The translations under genes were made by a program, and so were the position numbers. The notes under the pieces were generated by a model, which saw only the letters and a list, made by a program, of their open reading frames with translations, searched no databases and was not told the origin of the DNA. Below are positions 1 to 10,559 of a stretch of DNA of 64,000 nucleotides, in pieces (the stretch's first letter is position 1; every line of letters starts with the position of its first letter). Origin of the DNA: Verrucomicrobia bacterium LW23 (GTDB taxonomy: Bacteria > Verrucomicrobiota > Verrucomicrobiia > Methylacidiphilales > UBA1321); assembly GCA_003054695.1 (NCBI GenBank), contig QAZA01000045.1:496001-560000 (forward strand), in the 5' to 3' direction.

Positions 1-266
1 CCATGGCCGGCCCGCTGGTTGTCGGCGAGTGGTCGCTGACGATGGGCAACGGCCGCCTGCGCGGGCTGCCGGAGCACGAGCGCGACCTGGCCCTGCGCGC
101 GTTTGCCGCCAGCCAGCTCGCTCTCTTCGAGTTCACCACCGCCGGCTGGTTTTACTGGAGCTACAAGAACGAGACGCAACCGATCTGGTCCTTCCGCCAT
201 TGCGTGGAGCGCGGGTGGTTCCCCGCCCGCCTGGCCAGCCGGGCGCTGAGCGTGAGCGCAGGGTAG
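1..266 (+). CDS. C-terminal part of a GH5-like exo-1,3-beta-glucanase (left-truncated)
   Basis: Only the last 87 codons are in the window; the frame is open to the left edge, so the gene begins upstream. The fragment contains VVGEWSLT, which matches the conserved nucleophile region of glycoside hydrolase family 5 exo-glucanases, where the Glu of GEW is the catalytic nucleophile. Further on, GWFYWSYKNE resembles the conserved C-terminal aromatic block of fungal-type glucan 1,3-beta-glucosidases. By family knowledge it would hydrolyse beta-glucans outside the cytoplasm or in the periplasm. The N-terminal half, with the acid/base Glu and any signal peptide, is not visible, so the substrate is uncertain. 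Confidence 0.7.
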   Translation, partial: MAGPLVVGEWSLTMGNGRLRGLPEHERDLALRAFAASQLALFEFTTAGWFYWSYKNETQPIWSFRHCVERGWFPARLASRALSVSAG

Positions 267-349
267 ACGGAGTTTCCGTCAGGGTGCAGACAGATCAAAC
301 TGTTCTGAATCACCAACGGCGCGACAGTTTAAGACCAATGAGCAGAGTT

Positions 350-464
350 AAATCCCGGGTGCTTTTGAGTTCGTGCTGCGTTGGACCTACGGTCGAGCAT
401 CCATGCGGATGCACTCCCTCCGGCCCGCCTTGCTCGCATCTCAAAATCCCCCCCCCCGGGATTT
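350..464. repeat. Divergent fold-back element, 115 bp
   Basis: The segment begins AAATCCCGGG and ends CCCGGGATTT, a perfect 10-bp terminal inverted repeat. Inside, the apex GCATCCATGCGGATGC is followed by ACTCCCTC, a CGCCTTG block and CATCTCAAAAT. On the left arm are GCTTTTGAG, GCGTTG and CGGTC. These blocks appear in the same order as in the 162-bp elements at 6083 and 45321, so it looks like an older or separately evolved relative. It fills most of the gap between the GH5 fragment and the squalene fusion gene; nothing coding is seen there. Confidence 0.6.
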
Positions 465-520
465 GCACGCCAGGATCTCTCCATCCCCTCCGTGCAATCC
501 GTGCTTCCAGGTCGCCTCCC

Positions 521-2935
521 TCAGAAGACCGGCGCGGCGTCCACCGCCGCCGCGGCGCGGTTGCCGCTGACGACGGCGCCCTCGATGGTGGCGGGGAGGC
601 CGGTGTTGGTCCAGTCTCCGGCCAGCCACAGGTTGGGCCACGGCGTGGCGGGGTTGGGGCGCAGCTTCTCCGCGGCGGGGGTGGCGGAGAACGTGGCGCT
701 TTTGGCTTTGTAGAGGAGGCGGTGCAGCACCTGGGCCTGGGCGGCTGCGGGGAGAAAGCGGCGCAGCTCGCGGATGGCGATCTCCTCAATCTCGGCCGAC
801 GACGTTTGGGCCAGCACGTCCGCGCCGCTGACAACCAGGGTGTAGACGTGGTGCGGCTTATCTGCAAAGCCGCTGCGGCCGCCGCCGGTGCCCGCGGGTG
901 CGGCCGGTGTGGGGCCCTGGATGTGGTCGCGCGAGAAGACCCAGTGCAGCGGTGAGTCCAGGAAGCCCATAAAGGGGCGATCCAGCACGGGGCGGTCCAG
1001 CCACAGGTGCACGCTGACGATCGGCGATTCACCCAGCGCCAGGCAGGCGTCGGCCAGCGGCTGGGCCTCGGGGGCAAAGGCGGAGCGGTCCAGCACCTGG
1101 GCGCCGGCGGGTGCGGCAAAGCCGGGGGCGCCTTCGGCGGCGGGGTCGGGGATGAGTTCGGGTTGTGCAGGGGCGCTTTCTGCCGTGCCGGCCGCCTTGG
1201 GCAGGATTTGCCGCAGGGCGTTCCACGGCAGGGCGCTGACGATGTGGTCCGCTGTCAGGCGCCGGCCGTCCATCAGCGCCACGGCGGCGATGCGTCCGCG
1301 GCCCGCCACCAGGCCGGTAACCCGTTGCTGGCGAAGGATTTGCGCGCCGCCGCACATGCGCAGCAGGCGCTCGGCTTCCACCTCCAACAGGGAGCTGAGG
1401 CCGACTTTGCTGATCAGAATCCTGGCATCGCGCCCGCTGCCCAACAGGGCCTGCTTAATCACCACGGCCAGCAGCTTGGCCGAGGCGACGGCGGCCGTCT
1501 CGTTGATGGCGGAGATACAAAGCGGCTCCCACAGGGCGCGTATGGCGTTGTCCGTTTGGCCGCAGCGCTTGAGCCATTGCAGGGCGGTCTCGTCGTCGCC
1601 GGGCATTTCGCCGGCGCGCAGGCGCAGGGTCAGGCGGCCGGCAGCCAGGCGATCGGCCCAGTTCAGCTCGCCAAAGCCGATCATCGCGCCCAGCAGGCCC
1701 AGGGAGCCGGGGAGCAGGCGCGGCGCGGTAAGGCTGGTGGTGCCCTTGTCGCTGGCGTACGGCACGTCGAGCGTCGGCGGCTCCAGCAGTTTGTGCTCTA
1801 CGGAAAGCGCCTCCAGGAGCGCAAGCGTCTCGTGGTAGCAGCCCATCAGGATGTGCTGGCCGTTGTCAACCTCCAGACCGGTTTTGGCGTCCGTAAAGCT
1901 TTGCGCGCGGCCACCCAGCAGGGAGCGGCTCTCCAGCACGGTTACGTTGTGGCCGCGGCGCGCCAGCTCTACCGCGGTGGCGATGCCCGCGAAGCCGGCG
2001 CCCAGCACCAGCACCTTTTTGGGCGGCGGCGGGGGGCTGGGCTTCAGGGATTTCTCGCGGCGTTGCGCGGCCATGTAGTGCCACGCTTTCTCCAGCTTGT
2101 TAAGGCGCGTGGGCTGGGCAAACACGTTAAAGTCGTGCCGTTTAATTTTCTCCAGCACGGCAAAGTAGACTTCGCGCATGATCTCCGCGGCGCCCATGTT
2201 GGGGCGATCGGTGGCGCTCAGCAGGCGCCAGCTACGCTCAAAGTAGTGGCGGGCGCGGTGGTACTGAAACTTGAGCAGGCGCCGCATGTTGGGGCTCCAG
2301 CGGCCGTGGATGATGTCGTCGTCCGTCACGCCCCACTCGCGCATCTCCTCCTGCGGCAGGTAGATGCGGCCGAAGCCGGCGTCCTTCTTCACATCGCGCA
2401 AAATGTTGGTGAGCTGGAAAGCCATGCCCAGGTCCACCGCGTACCGGCGCGTCATCAGGTCGCGATAGCCAAAGATCTCGATGCTGACCAGGCCGACGGC
2501 GCTGGCGACGTGGTAGCAGTACTTGTAGAGGTCGGCAAACGTCTCGTAGCGCGTGGCGGTCAGGTCCATCATCACACCGTCCACAATTTCCTCAAGATGT
2601 TGCGGGGGAACGAGATACTGCTTGCCAATCTGCCCCAGCTCGCGGCCGATGGCCGTGCGGGCGCCGCCCAGGTAGGCGCGGTGAATCTCGCTGCGCCACT
2701 CCTCCAGCTGCGCGCGCTTGTCCTCCACGCTCAGCGTCGTGCTGTCGGCCACGTCGTCCACCAGGCGGCAAAAGGCGTAGAAGCTGGACATGGCGCACTG
2801 CTTCTCCGGCGACAGCGAGGTAAAGCTGAGCGCGAGGTTGCTGCCGCTTTGCGCGGTGATGGCGGTACTACTGTCATTGGCGGCGGCGGCAATCGCAATG
2901 TCGGCGTTGCGCAGGGAAACACTTTCCGTGGTCAT
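521..2935 (-). CDS. Fused presqualene diphosphate synthase / hydroxysqualene dehydroxylase (HpnD-HpnE)
   Basis: The 804-residue product joins two squalene enzymes. Residues about 35-290 are a squalene/phytoene synthase domain of HpnD type, with the first Asp-rich motif DDVAD at 60-64, VSIEIFGY at 150-157 and the second Asp motif NILRDVKKD ending at 185. A proline-rich linker (299-305) leads into a flavin amine oxidase-like domain of HpnE type beginning KKVLVLGAGFAG, with the FAD-binding glycines at 312-317 and GLEVDNGQHILMGCYHE further on. In bacteria HpnC, HpnD and HpnE convert farnesyl diphosphate to squalene for hopanoids; here two steps are in one chain. An Ala/Pro-rich insertion of about 45 residues interrupts the HpnE part before SPIVSVHLW. 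The ATG at 2935 is preferred, because the longer frame runs into a fold-back repeat. A phytoene-type substrate cannot be excluded. Confidence 0.88.
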   Translation of the reverse strand: MTTESVSLRNADIAIAAAANDSSTAITAQSGSNLALSFTSLSPEKQCAMSSFYAFCRLVDDVADSTTLSVEDKRAQLEEWRSEIHRAYLGGARTAIGRELGQIGKQYLVPPQHLEEIVDGVMMDLTATRYETFADLYKYCYHVASAVGLVSIEIFGYRDLMTRRYAVDLGMAFQLTNILRDVKKDAGFGRIYLPQEEMREWGVTDDDIIHGRWSPNMRRLLKFQYHRARHYFERSWRLLSATDRPNMGAAEIMREVYFAVLEKIKRHDFNVFAQPTRLNKLEKAWHYMAAQRREKSLKPSPPPPPKKVLVLGAGFAGIATAVELARRGHNVTVLESRSLLGGRAQSFTDAKTGLEVDNGQHILMGCYHETLALLEALSVEHKLLEPPTLDVPYASDKGTTSLTAPRLLPGSLGLLGAMIGFGELNWADRLAAGRLTLRLRAGEMPGDDETALQWLKRCGQTDNAIRALWEPLCISAINETAAVASAKLLAVVIKQALLGSGRDARILISKVGLSSLLEVEAERLLRMCGGAQILRQQRVTGLVAGRGRIAAVALMDGRRLTADHIVSALPWNALRQILPKAAGTAESAPAQPELIPDPAAEGAPGFAAPAGAQVLDRSAFAPEAQPLADACLALGESPIVSVHLWLDRPVLDRPFMGFLDSPLHWVFSRDHIQGPTPAAPAGTGGGRSGFADKPHHVYTLVVSGADVLAQTSSAEIEEIAIRELRRFLPAAAQAQVLHRLLYKAKSATFSATPAAEKLRPNPATPWPNLWLAGDWTNTGLPATIEGAVVSGNRAAAAVDAAPVF

Positions 2936-3080
2936 GGGCGCCCAACATATAAGGGCCACGCGCGCCGCGGCGCAAGTGCGGATGTGCGTGGCGCGCGCCA
3001 GATATTCGAGAAGACGAGTCGGGCAAGCCTCAGGACCAGGCGGGGAGGTGGGTCCTGGCGATGGGGCCTTCCTTGCTATT

Positions 3081-3197
3081 CTGTTTCCCCCCGTTGCGGC
3101 CGTTGCGTGAAAATCCGTTACGGCTTTGCTTACGGACAGGGTGTGGCGCGCCGTGTGCAGATTCTTACGCAACGGCCGCAACGGGGGGGGGAAACAG
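3081..3197. repeat. Fold-back element of the CGTTGCG family (copy A)
   Basis: The left arm CTGTTTCCCCCCGTTGCGG continues to CCGTTGCGTG; the right arm reads ACGCAACGGCCGCAACG and ends GGGGGAAACAG. The arms pair almost perfectly over about 28 bp around a loop of about 55 nt holding GAAAATCCG. The same core is found at about 6355 and 49891. It lies between the divergent squalene gene and the phosphoesterase gene and probably moved as a unit. Confidence 0.7.
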
Positions 3198-3299
3198 CCG
3201 GCTTGCTGTTTGGGGGAAATCCGGGTAGTTTGGAGGTGGGGGACGCGGGCGACGCCTGACGCGCGCCTCCGCAGTGTGTTGCCAGGGACCTACCGACCT

Positions 3300-5791
<2,492 letters not shown>

Positions 5792-5794
<3 letters not shown>

Positions 5795-6081
5795 AGGCTG
5801 TCGAATTCTCTAGAGGCTTATATCTCCCCCTTAGAGCGAGACATCTGTGAAGCCGTACTGCAATACGGAGGAGAATGTCTCGCTCTAAGGGGGATACAAG
5901 CCTCTAAGCAGGGGATAAAGGTGGAACGTAAGGAAGGTTGAACATCGTGGAAGCAACCCTCTTGGCGAAACTTTCCGCCCTTGGCGATGCTATCTGAAGG
6001 TCCGTAGATCCAAGGCAGATAGTACCGCCAAGGACGGAAAGTTTCGCCAAGGGGATGCAGCGGAAATGTCGACAGCCTCTA
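5792..6081. repeat. 290-bp composite inverted-repeat element next to ddl
   Basis: The outer ends are a perfect 13-bp inverted repeat, TAGAGGCTGTCGA at 5792-5804 and its complement at 6069-6081. Inside lie two long hairpins. The first, 5811-5906, pairs TAGAGGCTTATATCTCCCCC and the following TTAGAGCGAGACAT with a nearly exact complement. The second, 5961-6051, pairs CTTGGCGAAACTTTCCGCC with GGACGGAAAGTTTCGCCAAG, and its tip folds again (TATCTG/CAGATA). No protein is encoded. The stop codon of ddl is the first triplet of the outer repeat. Confidence 0.75.
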
Positions 6082-6082
6082 A

Positions 6083-6244
6083 GCCCAATTATCGGAATAA
6101 ACCGGTACATTGGCGGGACGCTTTTGAGCGAGGGCGGCGTTGAGTCTTCGGTCATGCATTTTTCAAATGCACTCCCTTAGCCTCGCCTTGCCCTCATCTC
6201 AAAATCGCCTCCACCCATGTACCGGTTTATTCCGACAATTGGTC
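6083..6244. mobile_element. 162-bp fold-back MITE, copy 1
   Basis: The terminal inverted repeats are about 28 bp; the right end is the complement of GACCAATTGTCGGAATAAAC and continues CGGTACAT, and the left end has two mismatches. TAA flanks both sides (6080-6082 and 6245-6247), consistent with a 3-bp target duplication. The interior is itself an imperfect inverted repeat with the tip TGCATTTTTCAAATGCA. It differs from the copy at 45321 at five positions out of 162. No transposase is encoded, so it would have to move in trans. Short reading frames across it are not genes. Confidence 0.85.
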
Positions 6245-6330
6245 TAAGTGGCGTTCATCACAAATTTCAATTCAGGTATAGACAGGCCGATGAGGGAACG
6301 TCCAGTTCAAGATATCAACTGGTAACAAGC

Positions 6331-6472
6331 CTGTCTGCAACATCCCTCGTTGTGTACGTTGCGAATCCGCCCGTTGCGACCGATGCGTGAGAATCTGCTC
6401 CACACATCGCTTCGCTTGTTCGCGTGGCAATACGATGACGGATTTTCACGCAACGTGCCCAACGACAGACTG
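6331..6472. repeat. Fold-back element of the CGTTGCG family (copy B, degenerate)
   Basis: The left arm carries CCGTTGCGACCGATGCGTGA and GAATCTG; the right arm carries CGGATTTTCACGCAACG and ends CCCAACGACAGAC, which pairs imperfectly with CTGTCTG at 6331. It shares its core with 3081-3197 and 49891-50034 but has more mismatches. The rest of 6245-6577 holds nothing recognisable. Confidence 0.55.
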
Positions 6473-6577
6473 TTAGAGCAGGCCTCACTCGAACTCCCGA
6501 GCCTCATAAGGCAATTGCGGTGCGATCTGGCCTAACGCCGCCCCGGACGCCCTGTGGGGCAAGGCGGGGGCAGGGCG

Positions 6578-9271
6578 TCACACTGCCCCGGCCAGCGCGT
6601 CCTGGCGCTCCAGAAGCGTGCGTTCCTTCTCGGCCAGCACGGGCTCCAGGGCGCGCCATTCGGCGACTTTGTCGGCGGGGGCGCGGGCGATCATGTTGGG
6701 GTCGCCCAGCTTTTTGCGTGTGGACTCGAGGTCCTTGCGCACTTTGGCCAGGTCCTTCTCAATGCGCTTGCGCTCCTCCTCCGGGTCGATTTTCGGCAGT
6801 GTCACATAGAGTTTGCCCAGCGGCACGAAGGCGAAGGGGCCTGACGGAACGGGGTCGCTCGGAAGCGCCAGTGTCACCTCGCTCGCGTTAAGCAGTGCCG
6901 TCAGCACCGGCATCTCGTAGTCGTAAGGCGCGGAGGCGCCCTCCGCGAGATGGAGATGGAACGGCACCTTCTGGTTCACCGCGCCGCGCAGGTTGCGGCC
7001 GGCATCCACCATGGCGTACACCGCCTCGGCGCTGTTGGTCGTCCACAGATCCTTCACCCAGGCAGGCACCGGCTCGGCGCAGGGCCACGGGGCAAACTGG
7101 ATCGTCCGCGCGTTGGCGTTGGGGGTGCCGTCGGCGGCCGTTTCCGGGCCTCCAAAGCCCAGGTTCACCCACAGCTCGTCTGTAATAAACGGCGCAAAGG
7201 GGTGCAGCAGGCGCAGAATGCGGCTCAGCGTGTAGTCCAGCGTGGCCAGTGTGCCCGCGCGCGAGGGGCTTTCGGGGTTCTGGAAGTCCGCTTTCGCGGC
7301 CTCGATAAAGCGGCTGCAGAAGTCGTTCCACACAAAGTCGTAAAGCGCGCTCGCCACCTCGCTGAATTCAAAGCGATCGAACGACGCCTGAATCTGCGGA
7401 AGCAGCTTATGCAGCTTGTGCAGCAGAAGTTGCGAGAAGCTCGTCAGCTCGTGCGTCTCCGGATCGTACTGAGACGGATCAGCCGCCGGGTCGATCGGCC
7501 CCTGCATGGTGCGGAAGCGCACCGCATTCCACAGCTTGTTGCAGAAGTTGCGGCCCTCTTCCACCTGCTTCTCGTCAAAGCGAATGTCCTCGCCCTGCGG
7601 CGCAATGCGGATGAGACCGAAGCGCAGGCCGTCGGCGCCATACTTGGCAATGAGGTCGAGCGGGTCCGGCGAGTTACCGAACTGCTTGCTCATCTTTTTG
7701 CCGTATTTGTCGCGGATAATCCCGGTAAACACCACGTTCTCAAACGCAATGTTATCCTCCACGGCCTTCGTCTTGCCGGGAGTAAACTCCAGGCCGGCGA
7801 TGATCATGCGCGCCACCCACAAAAAGATGATGTCCGGCCCCGTCACCAGCACGCTTGTGGGGTAAAATTTGCTGCGCGTCGCGTCATCCATCGTGGCGTA
7901 GGCCCACAGCCAGCTGCTCGCCCACGTGTCCAGCGAGTCCAGGTCCTGCACCCAGCCCTCGCCGGGCGAGGCAATCTGGCACTTCGGCGATGCCGGATCG
8001 CCATCCTTGTACCACACGGGGATGCGGTGGCCCCACCACACCTGGCGGCTCACGCACCAGTCCTGAATGTTCGTGAGCCAGTGGTCGTACGTCTTCGTCC
8101 AGTGCCGGGGAAAGAATTTGATTTGCTCCCTGGCCACCACGTCCAGCGCGTCCTGCGTTTTGGGGTAGCGCAGGAACCATTGCTCGCTCAGGCGAGGCTC
8201 GATCGGCACCTGCCCGCGCTCGGAGAAGCCCACGGTGTTATCGTAGGGCTCCTCCTTGGCCAGCAGGCCGCGTTCGGCCAGCATCTCGGCGCTGCGTTTG
8301 CGCGCTTCAAAGCGGTCAAGTCCGTGCAGCTCAGGCACTTCCGGGCAGTTGATTTTGCCGTCCGGCGTCAGCACGTCCAGGAACGGCAGGTTGTGACGCT
8401 GGCCGATCTCGAAGTCGGCCTTGTCGTGCGCGGGCGTCACCTTCAGCACGCCCGTGCCAAACTTCACGTCCACGTGCGCGTCCGCCACAATGGGAATCGC
8501 CGCCTCCGGGAACGGGCGGCGCGCGTGCAGGCCGGCCAGCCCGGCATAGCGCGGGTCCTCGGGATTCACCGCCACACCGGTGTCGCCCATCAGCGTCTCC
8601 GGGCGGGTCGTCGCGATCTCCAGAAAACGGCCAGGCTGCTCAACCACCTCGTAGCGAATAGTATACAGCTTGCCCTTTTGCGGCGTGGGAATCACCTCTT
8701 CGTCCGAAATCGCCGTCTGCGACGCCGGGCACCAGTTCACCATGCGCTTGCCGCGATAAATGTGGCCCTTGTTATACAGATCCACAAACGCCTGCAGCAC
8801 GGCGCGGCTGTACTCAGCGTCCAGCGTAAAGGTCTGGCGCGTCCAGTCGCAGCTGCAGCCCAGCTTTTTAAGCTGCTGGATGATAATGCCGCCGTACTTG
8901 TCGGTCCATTCCCACACGCGCTTCTCAAAGGCTTCGCGCCCAAGCATTTGGCGCGTCAGGCCCTTCTCCTCCTTGCGCATGGTGCTTTCCACTTTGGTCT
9001 GCGTGGCCAGGCCGGCGTGATCGGTGCCGGGCAGCCACAGCACCTCCTTGCCCTCCATGCGCGCCTTACGGCACAGAATATCCTGCAACGTGTTGTTGAG
9101 CACGTGCCCCATGGTCAGGATACCCGTCACGTTCGGCGGCGGAATGACAATCGAAAACGCGGGCTTCACGGACTTCTCGTCCGCATGGTAGCTGTCGGTC
9201 AGTTCGAGCCAGCGCGCATAAAGGCGCTCCTCCACCGCGGAGGGCTCATAAGCTTTGGCGAGATCGTGCAT
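6578..9271 (-). CDS. valS: Valyl-tRNA synthetase
   Basis: This 897-residue class Ia aminoacyl-tRNA synthetase charges tRNA-Val in the cytoplasm. PPPNVTG precedes the HIGH-box region, which reads TMGH (residues 53-56) where most ValRS have HMGH. WLPGTDHAG follows, then the editing domain (CP1) with TTRPETLMGDT and the KMSKS loop, present as KMSKQ at 526-530. The C-terminal 60 residues are the expected coiled-coil arm (EERKRIEKDLAKVRKDLE). Length is typical. The ATG at 9271 lies directly before the conserved KAYEPSAVEERLY. A structured 220-bp spacer separates it from accA upstream. Confidence 0.95.
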   Translation of the reverse strand: MHDLAKAYEPSAVEERLYARWLELTDSYHADEKSVKPAFSIVIPPPNVTGILTMGHVLNNTLQDILCRKARMEGKEVLWLPGTDHAGLATQTKVESTMRKEEKGLTRQMLGREAFEKRVWEWTDKYGGIIIQQLKKLGCSCDWTRQTFTLDAEYSRAVLQAFVDLYNKGHIYRGKRMVNWCPASQTAISDEEVIPTPQKGKLYTIRYEVVEQPGRFLEIATTRPETLMGDTGVAVNPEDPRYAGLAGLHARRPFPEAAIPIVADAHVDVKFGTGVLKVTPAHDKADFEIGQRHNLPFLDVLTPDGKINCPEVPELHGLDRFEARKRSAEMLAERGLLAKEEPYDNTVGFSERGQVPIEPRLSEQWFLRYPKTQDALDVVAREQIKFFPRHWTKTYDHWLTNIQDWCVSRQVWWGHRIPVWYKDGDPASPKCQIASPGEGWVQDLDSLDTWASSWLWAYATMDDATRSKFYPTSVLVTGPDIIFLWVARMIIAGLEFTPGKTKAVEDNIAFENVVFTGIIRDKYGKKMSKQFGNSPDPLDLIAKYGADGLRFGLIRIAPQGEDIRFDEKQVEEGRNFCNKLWNAVRFRTMQGPIDPAADPSQYDPETHELTSFSQLLLHKLHKLLPQIQASFDRFEFSEVASALYDFVWNDFCSRFIEAAKADFQNPESPSRAGTLATLDYTLSRILRLLHPFAPFITDELWVNLGFGGPETAADGTPNANARTIQFAPWPCAEPVPAWVKDLWTTNSAEAVYAMVDAGRNLRGAVNQKVPFHLHLAEGASAPYDYEMPVLTALLNASEVTLALPSDPVPSGPFAFVPLGKLYVTLPKIDPEEERKRIEKDLAKVRKDLESTRKKLGDPNMIARAPADKVAEWRALEPVLAEKERTLLERQDALAGAV

Positions 9272-9359
9272 GGGAGTGCTGAGGAAGTGCGCCGCATGGC
9301 AACAGGTGCACGCGGTGCGGGGGGAATCAGAAAAACGAAAGGGTGAAGACTACAAGGAA

Positions 9360-9385
9360 ATTTTCCGGTTGAACAGCCGGAAAAT
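9360..9385 (-). repeat. Hairpin upstream of valS
   Basis: A 9-bp perfect stem, ATTTTCCGG with CCGGAAAAT, closes an 8-nt loop. It lies about 90 nt before the valS start and after accA on the same strand. It could be a weak terminator or an RNA structure in the valS leader. Confidence 0.45.
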
Positions 9386-9402
9386 GGGGGCGCCATAGAG
9401 GC

Positions 9403-9458
9403 GCGACTCCTCGCCTTCGGCAAACGGGTAAGTCTGTCGAAGGCGGATACCGAGTCGC
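9403..9458 (-). repeat. Two-stem hairpin in the accA-valS spacer
   Basis: The outer stem GCGACTC/GAGTCGC encloses an inner stem CGCCTTCG/CGAAGGCG with an 18-nt loop. Both stems are perfect. The structure lies between accA and valS, which are on the same strand, so it would form in read-through RNA or in the valS leader. No uridine tract follows it directly. Confidence 0.5.
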
Positions 9459-9495
9459 TTAGCTGCTGTCCAGCCGAACAGCTGCGCTTAGCGCC

Positions 9496-10530
9496 TCATA
9501 CTACAGCCACTTCCGTCGCAACAGGGACATCCAATGTCTCTGCTCCGCCCTGCCCGGTCAGCTCCTGAAAGCGGCCGTAGGCGCGGAATTTCGCGTAGCG
9601 GCCGTCCATCAGCGCGTCGGGGCTCAGTGCGCCGAGCTCGTCGAGGTTGCGGATGAGGGCCGCCTTCAGCGCTTCGGCGGAGGTAACCCAGTCGTGGTGC
9701 GCGCCGCCGGCGGGCTCGGGAATCACTTCGTCCACCAGGCCTAGCTTGATGAGGTCGGGCGACGTCATTTTCAGCGCCTCCGCGGCGCGCGGGGCGTGGG
9801 CTCGGTCTTTCCAGAGAATCGCGGCGCAACCCTCGGGGGAGATGACCGAGTAGTACGCGTTCTCCATAATGAGCACGCGGTCGGCCACGCCGATGCCCAG
9901 AGCGCCGCCGCTGCCGCCTTCGCCCAAAATCGCGGCAATCACCGGCACTTCCAGGCCAAACATCTCGCGGATGTTCACCGCGATCGCCTCCGCCACGTGC
10001 CGCTCCTCGCTGGCAACGCCGGGAAAGGCGCCTGGCGTATCGATAAGCGCCACCACAGGCAGATTGAATTTGCTGGCCAAACGCATCAGGCGCAACGCTT
10101 TACGGTAGCCTTCGGGATTGGGGCAGCCGAAGTTGCGCATCAGCTTTTCCTTCGTATCGCGGCCTTTCTGGTGGGCCACCACCATCACGCGGCGGCCGTC
10201 GATTGTGGCGAAACCACCGATCAGCGCCTTGTCGTTGGCGTGCAGGCGGTCGCCGCTCAGCTCCGTGTAGTCGCTGGCGATAAGCTTGAGGAAATCGAGC
10301 GAAAAGGGGCGGTTGGTGTGCCGCACAATTTGCACGCGCTGCCACGGCGTCAGGCTGGAGTAGATACGCGAGCGCTCCTCCGCAATGCGGCCTTGCAGGC
10401 TGCTGATGTCGGCCGACAGATCGATATCGTTGTCGCTGGCGCGTTTATGTAAATCCGTGAGCATGTTCTCAAGCTCGACGATCGGCTTTTCGAACTCCAG
10501 CGGCAGTAGGCGATTTTTTTGGGCTGACAT
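9496..10530 (-). CDS. accA: Acetyl-CoA carboxylase carboxyltransferase subunit alpha
   Basis: The 344-residue alpha subunit pairs with AccD to move the carboxyl group from carboxybiotin to acetyl-CoA, the first committed step of fatty acid synthesis. The N-terminal helix (LEFEKPIVELENML), VQIVRHTNRPFSLDFL, GDRLHANDKALIGG, QKGRDTKEKLMRNFG, DTPGAFPG and GEGGSGGALGI are all typical of AccA. It is about 25 residues longer than the E. coli protein; the extra C-terminal residues include LDVPVATE, encoded by a copy of the GGGACAT palindromic repeat. The ATG at 10530 begins the conserved reading frame. It diverges from the CPBP gene with about 30 bp between. Confidence 0.95.
   Translation of the reverse strand: MSAQKNRLLPLEFEKPIVELENMLTDLHKRASDNDIDLSADISSLQGRIAEERSRIYSSLTPWQRVQIVRHTNRPFSLDFLKLIASDYTELSGDRLHANDKALIGGFATIDGRRVMVVAHQKGRDTKEKLMRNFGCPNPEGYRKALRLMRLASKFNLPVVALIDTPGAFPGVASEERHVAEAIAVNIREMFGLEVPVIAAILGEGGSGGALGIGVADRVLIMENAYYSVISPEGCAAILWKDRAHAPRAAEALKMTSPDLIKLGLVDEVIPEPAGGAHHDWVTSAEALKAALIRNLDELGALSPDALMDGRYAKFRAYGRFQELTGQGGAETLDVPVATEVAVV
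9522..9542. repeat. GGGACAT palindromic repeat inside accA
   Basis: GGGACATCCAATGTCTC is one unit of the dispersed palindrome with a single mismatch in the right arm. It lies in frame in the last codons of accA. Confidence 0.6.
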
Positions 10531-10559
10531 GGCGGTAAAAGAATCCTACCTTAGCAGGC

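Noticed and set aside
1007-3259. 750-codon plus-strand frame opposite the squalene fusion
   Set aside because: An antisense shadow; repetitive Gln/Ala/Arg composition and no motif.
5811-6051. Reading the two hairpins as a CRISPR or a structured RNA gene
   Set aside because: There is no spacer-repeat periodicity; both are single inverted repeats inside an outer inverted repeat, better explained as a transposable fold-back element.
6350-6891. Small plus-strand frames between 6.3 and 6.9 kb
   Set aside because: They fall in a fold-back repeat or opposite the valS 3' end.
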